Below are positions 10,101 to 19,261 of a stretch of DNA of 64,000 bases, piece by piece (the stretch's first letter is position 1; every line of letters begins with the position of its first letter). Origin of the DNA: Cyanophora paradoxa. Its lineage: Eukaryota > Glaucocystophyceae > Cyanophorales > Cyanophoraceae. The translations under genes and the position numbers were made by a program. The stretch is taken from assembly GCA_004431415.1 (NCBI GenBank), contig QPMI01000416.1:62001-126000 (forward strand). The letters are read 5' to 3'. The notes below the pieces were generated by a model, which did not search any database, had not been told where the DNA came from, and worked only from the letters and a program-made list of their open reading frames with translations.

Positions 10101-13100
10101 TGGCTGTTCGTCTATTTCGCTCCATGGGTGCCTGTGGTTGCTATTTGTAATCTCTGAATAATCATGAGTGTGTGGATCGGGTGGGAAGGTTAACGGAGGA
10201 TTTGTGATATGCTCCCATAAATGAGTATGGGCGAAATCTGTGATTTGCGATTTTGTGTGAGTATGGTCAAAATCTGTGATTTGCGATTTTGTGTGAGTAT
10301 GGTCAAAATCTGTAATATCTGCTTTTGTGTGTTTTTGTTTTGCTAACCAATCTAAAACAACATTCGATGTTGGATGATGTGGTAGAGTTGCATTTTTGGT
10401 AACTGTGAGATTTTCAATAAATATATTGCTCGAATTAATTTTAAGATCTTCATTATTCAATATGGGCTGCGTATTTGGAAATCCATACAATAATTGTATA
10501 TAATATCTAACCGCGTTCTTTTCTTCAATAGATAACGCACGATTGAAAACGATAATTTCGGCAAGATCTCCATTAGCAACAGAAGAACCAAATGATGCAA
10601 AATCAGAAGGTGGAAGAAAATCACCCGATGATGTTCCAATATCAATACCACCCATTCCTACGACAATTTGCTCTGAGGAAACAGTGAAATCCCAATAATT
10701 CCACGAATTATATATATATGATGCATCGAATAATGGAGGAGTTGCATTTTCTACATCGTTTTGAATTTGAAGTGAAACCCCAAACTTTTGATTTTTACAA
10801 CCATATCCAATCCAATTTTGATAAGAACTATCCCTTATATTCAACATATAAGAAGGATTTGTTGTATTGATCCTACCTATAAAGAATACTGTAAGACCTG
10901 ATGACCAATCTATTGAAACACTACTCTTATAAGCCAAGTTCAATTCTTTCCCAATCGAAATTTGATTGTTCAGGGTTGCATTCAAATAATAATAAACACT
11001 TTCCCACTTCGAATTATTTGTAATGTATGGTATCTGTGTAGTAACTCTGTTATATAACTGACCTTCGAAATATATCAACTCACCATGTTGACCTGATGCT
11101 TTCCATGCAAATATACAATTTGGAATAATTGGGGCTGGATCAATGACAGTAGTAACAGCATAGTAAGGTCTATAAAGTATTTGTATAGTATTTTGTGTTC
11201 CAATTGTTATATTTCGATACACTGTAAGATTACTTGTGTAAATATCATCTGCCCATAGGTTACTTGCCCATAGGTTACTTGTCCAAATGTTACTTGCTGA
11301 AATGTTACTGGTGTAAATGTTACTTGTGACTGTAAGGTTTGTATCATTTTTAATCACGAATAAAGAAAGAATATTCGTTAGTTCTCCTTCGTCAATATAT
11401 CCTTGATCTTCTAAATAATCTTCTGTTACCACTCTCGATATATTTTCGTTGTGAATGTTTTTTGCAGCCATTCTTTGATTGGCTTCCAGAACCCCACCAT
11501 AATCTGTTTTAATCCATGCAAGCTCTGCCCTCCCATAGTTATCATTTGCAGTTCCCACTATGGGAATGTAGGAGTATTTATCTCGACTGAAAACTATCAT
11601 TGGTCTTGATCCATCCAGACTGCTCACATCTGCAACATGAACCTGTATAGCAGAGTTGTAATTTTGGTAGGTTGCTGGGTCTGTTGGGACTCTGAATGTA
11701 TCTGTGGGAATGTCAGCCTCCATGTAGCTTGACACAAAGATATTTGGTATGGTTGCTCCTGGTTCAGGTGGGTTTTCAAAAGAGCCTGGTAATGTCCGAA
11801 TATGAAGTGGTCCTCTCATGGCTGAATTTGCAAGTGACCCATCCACATTGACATAGTGTTCATTCAAAAAGATCCTTTCAGGGACATTGCATGTCTGGTA
11901 AAGAGAAACTCCCATTAGAGGTTCAACTTTTGAAAATTCTGGTTGGTCATTAATCTCATCCCAAGTGTGTTCATGTTTGCTTGGTGGAAATTCTTCTGGT
12001 ATTCCATCAATATCACCCCAATCATGCCTGTGATCCTCTGGTGGATACTTTTGAGGTTTGCCTAAGATCTCATCCCAATCATGATTGTGATCCTCTGGGG
12101 GATACTTTGCAGGTTTATTATTAATTTGTTCATAATCAGGAAAGAACTCCCAGATCTCAGGTCGAAATCCATCTGGTAGTAATTCCTCATGGGGTTCATA
12201 AGGTTGCTCATAATCAACAGCTGGTGGATCATGCCCATCTGGCAAATACTCCTCATCAGGTTCATAGTTCTGCTCATACTCAAACTCTTGTGGATCTAAG
12301 CCATCTGGTAGTATCTCCTCCTCATTGGGGTCAAATTGATCATACTCATACTCTTGTGGGTCAAAACCATCTGGTAAATACTCTTCCTCATCTGGAACGA
12401 ATTGATATTCTTCAAGCTCTAATATATCGATTTCAGGAGGTAAATACTGCTCATCTATTTGCTTTCTTGGTTCAATTATAGGTTTATTGCGAACTTGCTC
12501 CCAACTTACAATATGCTGCCCAAAGGCTACATCTTCAGTTGCTGTGTATTCTCTTCCAGGTTGCTTCTTTGGTGTTAAATCGGGTGGTCCATTGGGAAAT
12601 GGAATAGGGAATGGGACTGTTGGTCCATTGGGACCATAATGCTCAATTATTTCCCTTAGAGTTTTCTCACTTACAAGCTTCTCACCATTTGCATACACAT
12701 TGCTGCCATGGATATTTCGCCATTGCCTGGTTCGAATTCCAAGGTCTTTCACATTGCTATACAAAGGCAAAAGGTGCCTATCCATTTCGACTAAATCAGG
12801 ATGTAAATGGATTGCTACTGGCTGACTGGGGCTACTGTTGATTGTAATTGATGGCTTTTTTTGATGGACATCTTTTGGAGTAAAGAACCCAAAAGGCTCA
12901 TTCCTTGCAAAGTCATATGTAATATCCTTGGGGTAGACATCATTAGTTGAACAGACTTGATTCGTGTTCTGGAAATGGCCCACTTGTAATACTTGGGGAA
13001 CCTCTGTTTTTGTGGTGCTGCCCTCATTATAAATTCTTAAACCCGTGTTCTGTTTGCCCTGCTCATCTTGTACATTGAAAATCAAACGGCCACTATCACA

Positions 13101-13412
13101 CCTTGATGGTATGTCTGGGTGAGTGCCACTGGTTTTTAGTTTCCTAGGTCTCCTTCTTGTTGCTTTGATCTCTGCTACTTGGTTGGCTTTCACATTACCC
13201 AAACTAAAAGCAACACTGACATCTTCTTTATTTGGATCAGTTTGATTCACAGATAAAGCATGCTCCCTTGATTGAGTCTTTGAAGAACCGTCAGAGCTGT
13301 GGTCGATTGATATTGAACCTTTAACTTTTATATTATCAAAGTTCACATGCTTTGTGCTGCTGGAATTATCATCTTGAATTGTTTCCAGATTAGGGGGGTA
13401 ATTAAAGCTCAT
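7110..13412 (-). CDS. Giant fibre protein (2,100 aa) with C-terminal S74 intramolecular chaperone
   Basis: An intact 6.3-kb frame. Order of parts: an N-terminal region; acidic proline-rich repeats (about 335-440, units like EEYLPDGFDPQEYEYDQ); His-rich fibre repeats (DHNHDWDEI, HRHDWGDI, HTHTKSQITDF) of the kind found in phage tail fibres; SNIYTSNISASNIWTSN repeats; a LamG/concanavalin-like domain near 750-980; three related domains of about 140 residues (each with FDIYG and a Trp-rich core); and a C-terminal Peptidase_S74 domain (about 1993-2100). S74 features are GSDIRYKTDIKKI, GLIAQDVQKVIPEVV and EYTGLIPVLIEAVKEL, then a coiled coil. S74 domains are known to fold trimeric fibres and cleave themselves off before the conserved Ser. 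The protein is likely a trimeric host-attachment fibre. Confidence 0.85.
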   Translation of the reverse strand: MSFNYPPNLETIQDDNSSSTKHVNFDNIKVKGSISIDHSSDGSSKTQSREHALSVNQTDPNKEDVSVAFSLGNVKANQVAEIKATRRRPRKLKTSGTHPDIPSRCDSGRLIFNVQDEQGKQNTGLRIYNEGSTTKTEVPQVLQVGHFQNTNQVCSTNDVYPKDITYDFARNEPFGFFTPKDVHQKKPSITINSSPSQPVAIHLHPDLVEMDRHLLPLYSNVKDLGIRTRQWRNIHGSNVYANGEKLVSEKTLREIIEHYGPNGPTVPFPIPFPNGPPDLTPKKQPGREYTATEDVAFGQHIVSWEQVRNKPIIEPRKQIDEQYLPPEIDILELEEYQFVPDEEEYLPDGFDPQEYEYDQFDPNEEEILPDGLDPQEFEYEQNYEPDEEYLPDGHDPPAVDYEQPYEPHEELLPDGFRPEIWEFFPDYEQINNKPAKYPPEDHNHDWDEILGKPQKYPPEDHRHDWGDIDGIPEEFPPSKHEHTWDEINDQPEFSKVEPLMGVSLYQTCNVPERIFLNEHYVNVDGSLANSAMRGPLHIRTLPGSFENPPEPGATIPNIFVSSYMEADIPTDTFRVPTDPATYQNYNSAIQVHVADVSSLDGSRPMIVFSRDKYSYIPIVGTANDNYGRAELAWIKTDYGGVLEANQRMAAKNIHNENISRVVTEDYLEDQGYIDEGELTNILSLFVIKNDTNLTVTSNIYTSNISASNIWTSNLWASNLWADDIYTSNLTVYRNITIGTQNTIQILYRPYYAVTTVIDPAPIIPNCIFAWKASGQHGELIYFEGQLYNRVTTQIPYITNNSKWESVYYYLNATLNNQISIGKELNLAYKSSVSIDWSSGLTVFFIGRINTTNPSYMLNIRDSSYQNWIGYGCKNQKFGVSLQIQNDVENATPPLFDASYIYNSWNYWDFTVSSEQIVVGMGGIDIGTSSGDFLPPSDFASFGSSVANGDLAEIIVFNRALSIEEKNAVRYYIQLLYGFPNTQPILNNEDLKINSSNIFIENLTVTKNATLPHHPTSNVVLDWLAKQKHTKADITDFDHTHTKSQITDFDHTHTKSQITDFAHTHLWEHITNPPLTFPPDPHTHDYSEITNSNHRHPWSEIDEQPVFAQLNAIGNVFNGVTLYQSINTPERLFLNDHYVSLNGSFTGETGTPMVGTLAVRLPRDPIVNGVYSGDFNVGINDTFPSIYVTNYHPGETGQVADFSAAIQINVTDQSAYDGARPKIVFTREKVVNYLPVAGQPTDDHGKCEMAWIKTTTGGALEVNQRMAAKNLHNTTLSGVVTDDYLENKDYVTNTELQLAVTDFVTDTDLTAALANYLPLTGGTVTGTVNATTLQIGGTTIPKGYDFDQLDVVSTDRSANNWTVNWTGHRTGQTGCYTTPENDADVTGCWMRWAIPEGMKSFYIQLLNWHNCRYFDIYGETVNGHQHFLKRVNHYQAIQDSGIQDGTYNAIIYTSINCDFYKKIVVKGVKGRIYFTGVFGWSRQRATDNDVGLIHYDNIAFNPVGKYSDFDVVSGWNSTGVDFVGNWTTAWKPTTDNPVEGFYCNQTDDESGSGYMQCVVPAGMKTCHIQYLCWTNGRYFDIYGYRNGRWNYIMRVNTYQNVQNTADTAWHSSLLWTSVFCGNFSHIGIFAKKGRIHIGMLGWTKEVGRTAPANGLISWDNIYSRPALITAADLPQTATWPTNTWLKSTDTVPRIWFGNGDCTYIRGYGNSGGVSIEFRDSADGAILKSYNNGNFWVKNTITAPTINATTDLQINGNAVPKFHTADKTKGGIEFNRCSYGDWTWAWSAAWDPHYNYGSYVHNNQTDDQTSTAWIDFDIPEGYHTGTAFLTYLPWVSSRLFEIWGVNRQGNEVFITSVNSYQPYATSPDGNHSGVNNVPIHLGNRFLTIRIRPKIGRVHIMGISYMKIWVGNSYGGHTGYIHWNNVYSKPNILTGDVGTWFNSSDGYNRIHFGNNTSTYLKGRGDIPLVFRNEQDTDICYMYHGGWMWIGGYLTQGSDIRYKTDIKKITGALSAIEKLEGVSFKRIGSEKDGTRLGLIAQDVQKVIPEVVNVKKDDGYLSLEYTGLIPVLIEAVKELSKKCKDLTQTCENLQSQIDQIKNVTV

Positions 13413-13455
13413 GGCTTTTACTATATGGATTTATAAAATTCCTTATAAGTATTAG
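13413..13455. promoter_or_regulatory. Bidirectional promoter between giant fibre and patatin gene
   Basis: 43 bp between divergent ATGs, with TTTATAAAATTCCTTATAAG at its centre. The TTATAA strings on both strands could act as TATA-like elements. Assigned from position and composition only. Confidence 0.4.
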
Positions 13456-15010
13456 ATGCCTCTCAAGGTCGTTTTAGCATTGTCAGGAGGCGGGGCAAGG
13501 GGCATTATCATTACCAGACTGCTCAAAGAAATCGAAAATCGAACTGGCAGGCGAATCATTGACCTTGTGGATCTTGTGAGTGGAACTTCCACGGGTGGGA
13601 TCATTGCCATTGGGTTGAACATCAGGCATCCAGATAGGGCAGGCGAACCCAAACTCACAGCCAGTGATTTACATAATATATACCTCACTCAGCTGCCCTT
13701 GATTTTCGCGAATCCTCGAAATATAATCGAAAATGCCCTTTTTAACACCAAGTATGATGTGGCTCCTTTGGAAAGCGCAATCTATTCTGTTACTGGCGAA
13801 TCTCTCATTCAAGATTCCTTAAAGGACATTGTGATTACTTCGTTTGATACTCAGTACATGAAACCTATATTTATCACAAATGATAACAACTACAACTTTC
13901 TGCCCTGTAAAATAGCAGCAAGGCTACCTCTGCTGCTCCCACCTACTTTTCTCCTGTGAGTATAGTTGATTTTAATCGAGGGGTAACTGCTTGCCTTATT
14001 GATGGTGCTATTTCAGGAAACAATAACCCAAGTGTGTGTGGCTATAGCCATGCGAGGAAGATTTACAGTGATGATGATGACATTATAGTTATAAGCATCT
14101 CTTGTGGTGAGGTAGACCCATATTTAGAGTCTGATTATTTCGGCTATGGTTATGAGACTGTGAATAGTTGGGGCATTCTCTCATGGATTGCCTCAACAGA
14201 TGGAAGCCCATTGATCAACATGCTCATGGCAGCAAGTGAGCTGTCAGCTCTTGACAAAATGGAGGAGTTGCTACCTTACAACTACGATCAGGATTATGGA
14301 GGTACTATAGGCTATCTGTTCCTCTTCCAAATCACATAGTCAAGTCCCTTGATGATACCTCTAAAATCCCCGACATGCTTGCGTTCACTGAGACATACAT
14401 AGCAGCAAACAACACCATGATTAATAAGCTTTGCGATTTGCTGGTAGCAAACTATGAATTAAAGAACCCATCAAAAGCTTACATCTCTTCCACTCTCACC
14501 CTGTCACCACCTTTGGATGCTAATTGGTACAAACTTGCTGATGATGCCTTTACTGCCTCCTCCTCTGTGATAGGTAAAGAGCCCCACATGGCTCGACCTT
14601 CATCATTTGGCTGGGAAGCTGGGGCATTTGCTCCAGAGCAGATATGGGAGACCCCCACTGAGTACCTTCAAGTTGCTTTCCCATATACGTTTGAACTCTC
14701 TTCAGTGGTTGTCTATGGGTCAGGGGACACCAATGCTTTCATAAAGACTTTCAATGTGGCTACATCAACTAATGGGGTCAACTGGTCTTTTATTCGAGCA
14801 GAAGGGCAGAACAAAACATTTGTATGTGAGAACATAAACAATGCTAATAATTCCGGCGATGTGGCTTTATTAAATGGTTACCCTCTCACCATCAAGGATG
14901 CTTTCTACGTAGGGTTCTCTTTGAGAATAAAGTATGTTCGCATTTATCCCCTTGTTTATGTCAATGCTCCCACAATGAGAGTCGATTTTACAGGTGCGTT
15001 TATTCGATAA
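13456..15010 (+). CDS. Patatin-like phospholipase with C-terminal discoidin-like domain (two frameshifts)
   Basis: The N-terminal part is a patatin-type acyl hydrolase: oxyanion-hole GGGARG at residues 11-16, nucleophile GTSTG at about 44-48, and DGA at the catalytic Asp after the first frameshift. The frame breaks near 13933, where the patatin string AR-ATSAAPTYF is recovered by one added base (AGGCT in place of AGGGCT). It breaks again near 14305, where one base restores RLSVPLPNHIVKSL. The C-terminal about 180 residues (14480-15010) resemble an F5/8-type C (discoidin) sugar-binding domain, with YLQVAFPYTFELSSVVVYG and an RIYP strand. Patatins attack membrane lipids, so an entry or exit role is plausible. 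The end overlaps the convergent gene by 11 bp. Confidence 0.75.
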
Positions 15011-15933
15011 ACTCGAGCTGAAAAGAATTGTCAATTCCATTCATGTCAATGATGTCACCAAAGTAGTCTCTAAACTCAACTGTTAATTCCCTTACCACCA
15101 GATGTCGGTCATTAATTCGAATAAACTCCCATGTTCACCATTATAGTAAACATAGCCTCCTATATCCTTGCTTAATTGGAGTCTCAGTATGGCGCCTTGG
15201 TTTTGTGGCTGTGATTTTGGGACTATATTATGTCTGCTGGCAAAGGGAGCGAGTTCTTTGACATGTAAATAAAGGTACTGCTCAGCGTTCATATCTGCCA
15301 TCTTATTGCTGTAATAAACATATCTAAGAGGTGTGGACGAAAGTCTGGATCCCGAAAAGGTAGTTCCCCACAATGGGTGATTGAGTGTGATAGGTTTGCC
15401 ATCATACTTTAGAAAATTCTCAGGGCGATATGGAGATTGAGAGGGCGAATTGTCATCCATAAATGAAGACTGGAACTCAGTTGAGCTTAAACCCAATAGC
15501 TTACCAATGCGCTTATTGCTTGCTTTTATACGGAAAAATCTGTTACTGTAGAACTCCACTTTATAAGTGGTTGGATTGTAGAATAATTTGAATTCGAAAG
15601 CAACTGTTTTTCCTGCTATAGTTTCCTCATAGAACACATAGTTCAATCCATAGTTGTATGGTTGGGTGACCCGAAATGACCCTGATTGATATAACCGGTT
15701 GGCAAGGGGGAAATGTTGTAAGTTACTGTTTCAGTGACAGAACTATCCTGGTAGGTGAATTCCACTATTAAATGATCTGTTCCCACACTATTGTAAATGC
15801 TGTTTGGAATTTCTGCGTAAATAACCCTACACTCTCGAGGTCTCTCTACTGGAGTTGTGAGGGTGACCCTGTAAGAGTTTTCGGTTTCACCTTGGCTGCG
15901 ATCCCTGCTATCAACATTGACAAGCCGGTTCAT
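15000..15933 (-). CDS. Minor capsid (penton-like) candidate B, inner provirus (two frameshifts)
   Basis: Homologue of outer 3217-4191. It starts at 15933 with MNRLVNVDSRDRSQG, then SYRVTL and AEIPNSIYN. The frame is lost near 15690, where one added base rejoins the first part to FYEETIAGKTVAF. It is lost again near 15115, where one base gives RELTVEFRDYFGD and the family-typical final strand NSFQLEF, ending at a TAA at 15002-15000. Without that second correction the protein would end early with no C-terminal strand. It is divergent from candidate A with an 8-bp gap, as in the outer provirus. It probably encodes a virion structural protein; the exact position in the capsid is unknown. Confidence 0.65.
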
Positions 15934-15941
15934 TTTAATAT

Positions 15942-16972
15942 ATGAATATAGATAAAAGGAGAATGCCCGTGGACTACATTGAGGTGAGCTCTTTTAATAC
16001 AATCTCTGGTGACGGTCCTACTTCAAGCTTTGTAGCTCGACTTCCAAACATATATGAGAATGTTAGGGCTGTCAGGCTGGTCTCAGCCGAATTTTATAAT
16101 AGTATCCCTATGGTGAGTGGTGAAACGCAACCAGGGGATATTACAATTGATAATTCATTCAGCATTTTTTGGAGTGAAGAATTCGATGGTGCTGGCATTG
16201 ATGGCATTCCAACTACTCGACCAGCGGCCGGCTTTGAACCTTGGAAGCAATTAATCATAAGTCGCAAAAAACCCATTCAAAGCCACCAGCAATTGGTAAA
16301 TGTAATTAATGCGAAATTCGATGATAGAGAGCCGGAACCATCTATTCGCTGTAAATGGGATGAGTCACTAAAACGGATTATATTCCACTCAGAGAAACCT
16401 TTCTATTTAGCCTTCTCTAACGCTGGAAATCCAAACCAGAAAACGATCCAAAAGTTACTGAGTGCTGCCCGATTGCTTGGTCTTGATCCCGGAAGATATG
16501 GAAATTCCCCAATTCAATCACAGGTTTATAATGCTCTTACTGATGGCATCTTTACTGGTGAACGGGTGAATGGTATTATATCTTCGTTTGAGCCTGAAAA
16601 GACAAGGGACAGTGTTTTATTTGTCAGAGTAAAAGAGTTGGGTGATCTGGTTCAGTGTGGGGATGGTCTCCTGACTGGTTACTTCCACAAAATCGTGGTT
16701 CCTGACAAGGACTATGGTGAGCATGTGGTTTACAATTCGACAGAATCCCACCCACTTTACAAATACTATAACAAAAAATGAGTTTGTCTACATTCTCTGT
16801 GGATATAGTAAATGCTATAAACGAACCAATTGATTTTGAGGGTCAACCTGTCCACCTCACATTTGAAATTCGCTATGGGGACGAGCCAGCAGGTGACCCT
16901 CTCTATGAATACTTTAAGATGCGGATGTCGCAAAGTCATCCAACATATCCGGTCATTGCGAGTTTCGGGTAA
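15942..16972 (+). CDS. Minor capsid (penton-like) candidate A, inner provirus (one frameshift)
   Basis: Homologue of outer 1924-3189. The N-terminus MNIDKRRMPVDYIEVSSFN, with FVARLPNIYENVRAV and EFYNSIPMV, matches the outer protein. The first frame stops at 16781, just after an A6 run at 16773-16778. One more A would continue into SLSTFSVDIVNAINEP and HLTFEI up to the stop at 16972, matching the outer protein's C-terminal strand (HTFILEI). The gene is followed 54 bp later by the MCP on the same strand. The order A-MCP-ATPase mirrors the outer provirus exactly. Confidence 0.65.
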
Positions 16973-17026
16973 ACACAAGGATCATTCGTAATTTTTTTAT
17001 GTTACAGTATAATAAAAGCGAAAATC

Positions 17027-18397
17027 ATGGATATTACGTCGACCCTCCAGCGCCTTTCGTTGAAAGAAGCCCTAACAACCCCAGAGGAGGCCAAGGCCTT
17101 CTTTCTGGATAACTCCCTTATGCTTGGTCTTGAATCCAAGTCTAAGCCCGTTCTTGTTGTTGTGAACCCGAGCAATACTTTTGAAAATAATGTTGGAAAT
17201 CGCATTTCATTCAAACTCCCTCGCTACAATTTCTGTGGCAAACTCGAACTTGCCTTTGACCTTCCAGCTATCACTTTTGGTGATGCGGATCTTGTTCGGA
17301 ATGGGTACACTCGCCCAGTGGGTGCTTTGGTTCAGCGACTTGAAATTACCTATGGGTCATACACCTACCATATCCCTTCTGATTTCCTTGCTCATTTCCC
17401 TCTTGTCTATTATAGTGAGGATCAACTTGCCAAAAAGAAGCGGTCAATGGGTATGCTTCACGGCATCCCCGCCCATGGAACCAACCGACTTGGTGGTTCT
17501 TTCTTCGTCGAAATTCCTGTGCCTTGGCTAAACCACTACCTGCCTCTTGGTGCTCTGTCTGGTGAAATGGTAGTAACTGTTTGGTTCAAGGATGTAGGGA
17601 AGGGTTATGTTGAGACTTCTTATGGTGGTCGTACTCTTCCTAAGGCTGGGGACACAGCCATTGATGGGGACAAGGACGATGGGCTTGGCGTCGCACCTGC
17701 TGAATCTGTGCTGGCACATGTTGGCCAAAACATCACCACTTTCAATCTTGGTGCGCCGAGCACTGAAATTACAATTACTTCTCCTCGCCTTTACATGTAT
17801 GCTGTTAATGTGTCTGATGAGCTTTTTGCTACTGTTATTGAGAAGGTAAAGACTACTGGCATGGCTATCCCTGCTCTAGACATTGGATTTGTAGATGCTA
17901 GTGCTTTTTCTGCCAAGGGCAATGCCCAACCCAATCGAATTAACCTCTCTCAAATCTCAGGTCTCGTTTATGCTCTGCTTGTCTCGGTTCGCGATAACGC
18001 TAATGTTGACAAAGCTAATGGTTCCCACAGTGTTCTTAAGACCTACTCCAACTCCAAAGAGATCACATTCACAATTGAAATAAACGGCCAGCGACTTTAT
18101 GCCACTGAGCCAATTTCGCTCCTCAAAGGTGCTGAGCTGATTGCTGATGTCTTCAAATGCTCTAATATGGATAAGGTTGCTGATCGCTATGTTCTTTCGG
18201 GTATGAGTTTCTGTCTTGACGGTGAGAAGGCGATTCGCAATATTGCCCAGTCTGGCTATGTTGACCTGACCAATTCTTCATCTTCATTCCTCACTCTCTA
18301 CATGCCCACTGACAAGGTTATTGATGTCAATGTTCGCGCTCTCATGCACAGCTATATCATAGTGGACAAGGACGGGCTCCGAAAAATTAATCTATAA
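17027..18397 (+). CDS. Major capsid protein (inner provirus)
   Basis: An intact 456-residue capsid protein. Conserved blocks shared with the outer MCP are FKLPRYNFCGK (residues about 63-73), VQRLEITYGSYTYHIP, the KKKRSMGMLHG region, ITSPRLYMYAVNV, LSQISGLVYALLVSVRD, GSHSVLKT and SGYVDLTNSSSSFLTL near the C-terminus. In this virus class the MCP folds as a double jelly roll and forms pseudo-hexagonal capsomers. The gene is preceded by an AT-rich leader with TACAGTATAATAAAAG and followed 53 bp later by the packaging ATPase on the same strand. Confidence 0.93.
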   Translation: MDITSTLQRLSLKEALTTPEEAKAFFLDNSLMLGLESKSKPVLVVVNPSNTFENNVGNRISFKLPRYNFCGKLELAFDLPAITFGDADLVRNGYTRPVGALVQRLEITYGSYTYHIPSDFLAHFPLVYYSEDQLAKKKRSMGMLHGIPAHGTNRLGGSFFVEIPVPWLNHYLPLGALSGEMVVTVWFKDVGKGYVETSYGGRTLPKAGDTAIDGDKDDGLGVAPAESVLAHVGQNITTFNLGAPSTEITITSPRLYMYAVNVSDELFATVIEKVKTTGMAIPALDIGFVDASAFSAKGNAQPNRINLSQISGLVYALLVSVRDNANVDKANGSHSVLKTYSNSKEITFTIEINGQRLYATEPISLLKGAELIADVFKCSNMDKVADRYVLSGMSFCLDGEKAIRNIAQSGYVDLTNSSSSFLTLYMPTDKVIDVNVRALMHSYIIVDKDGLRKINL

Positions 18398-18450
18398 ACC
18401 ATATTCAGTCACATCGTATTATTTTTATCTGGTTCTTTATAGAAGGAAGC

Positions 18451-19233
18451 ATGGGCGACTTGGACGAATTTAATGCTGGGGAGATGATAAATCCCCCTTT
18501 CCGCGTTTTGGCAATTGGCAAATCTGCTACTGGTAAATCAGAGGCTGTCAAGTACTGGCTCAAGCAGCTTCATGATGCCAAAAAGATTGATGTCGTTCTT
18601 GTTATCAGTGGAACTGCTTTTAACAACTTTTGGAACAATGTAGCAAGTGTTCAGCTTGGCAAATGGGATGCTCATTACATTGAAAAGGTTTTGGAAGATC
18701 GACAACAGAAAATAGAAAAGGGAGAGCCGATTAATCAACTCTTAGTTGTACTGGACGATCTAATTGATAATGACTTGGTCGATCTCACTCGCGATAAAAT
18801 AATCAACAAATTGTACTCTATGGGCAGACATTTGAAAATATCTATTATCTGTATCACACAAAAGCTAAGGAAAGTCTCATCGACCATTCGCGTCAACTCA
18901 GATTATGCTATGTTCCTAAGCGCTGCCAATAGAAAGGAGCTTGAAGCCATTGAGGAAGAATACAATATAATGCGGGACAAAGATGTTTTCTATAAAATGT
19001 TTGAAGAGTACGTTCATTCCTACCAGTTCCTAATTTGGTCATCTGCCGATTATTCTGTGAAATATTTCGTAGATAAAGCGGATTTGGTCAAAGATTTCCC
19101 ATTTCCACGGTTCCACAGGAAGCCAAAAAAGAAAGAAGACGAGCTTAAACCACCAGAGAAAGAAGAGGGGCGCAAAGAAGTGAAAAGCCAAGTTCATAGT
19201 AATAAGTTAATGCGATATAAACGCGGTCTATAA
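18451..19233 (+). CDS. DNA-packaging ATPase (A32/FtsK-HerA type), inner provirus
   Basis: An intact 260-residue ATPase. Walker A is GKSATGKS at residues 23-30 and Walker B LLVVLDD at 97-103. A Gln-rich sensor-like string (SIICITQKLRKVSS) follows around residue 142, and a basic Lys-rich tail ends the protein. In PLVs and giant viruses this enzyme drives genome packaging at a capsid vertex. It shares its first 110 residues by eye with the truncated ATPase at 1-370. The upstream 53 bp contain TTCTTTATAGAAGG, similar to leaders of other late-type genes here. Confidence 0.95.
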   Translation: MGDLDEFNAGEMINPPFRVLAIGKSATGKSEAVKYWLKQLHDAKKIDVVLVISGTAFNNFWNNVASVQLGKWDAHYIEKVLEDRQQKIEKGEPINQLLVVLDDLIDNDLVDLTRDKIINKLYSMGRHLKISIICITQKLRKVSSTIRVNSDYAMFLSAANRKELEAIEEEYNIMRDKDVFYKMFEEYVHSYQFLIWSSADYSVKYFVDKADLVKDFPFPRFHRKPKKKEDELKPPEKEEGRKEVKSQVHSNKLMRYKRGL

Positions 19234-19261
19234 AAATATCTCTCACTTTAATAAAGACGCA

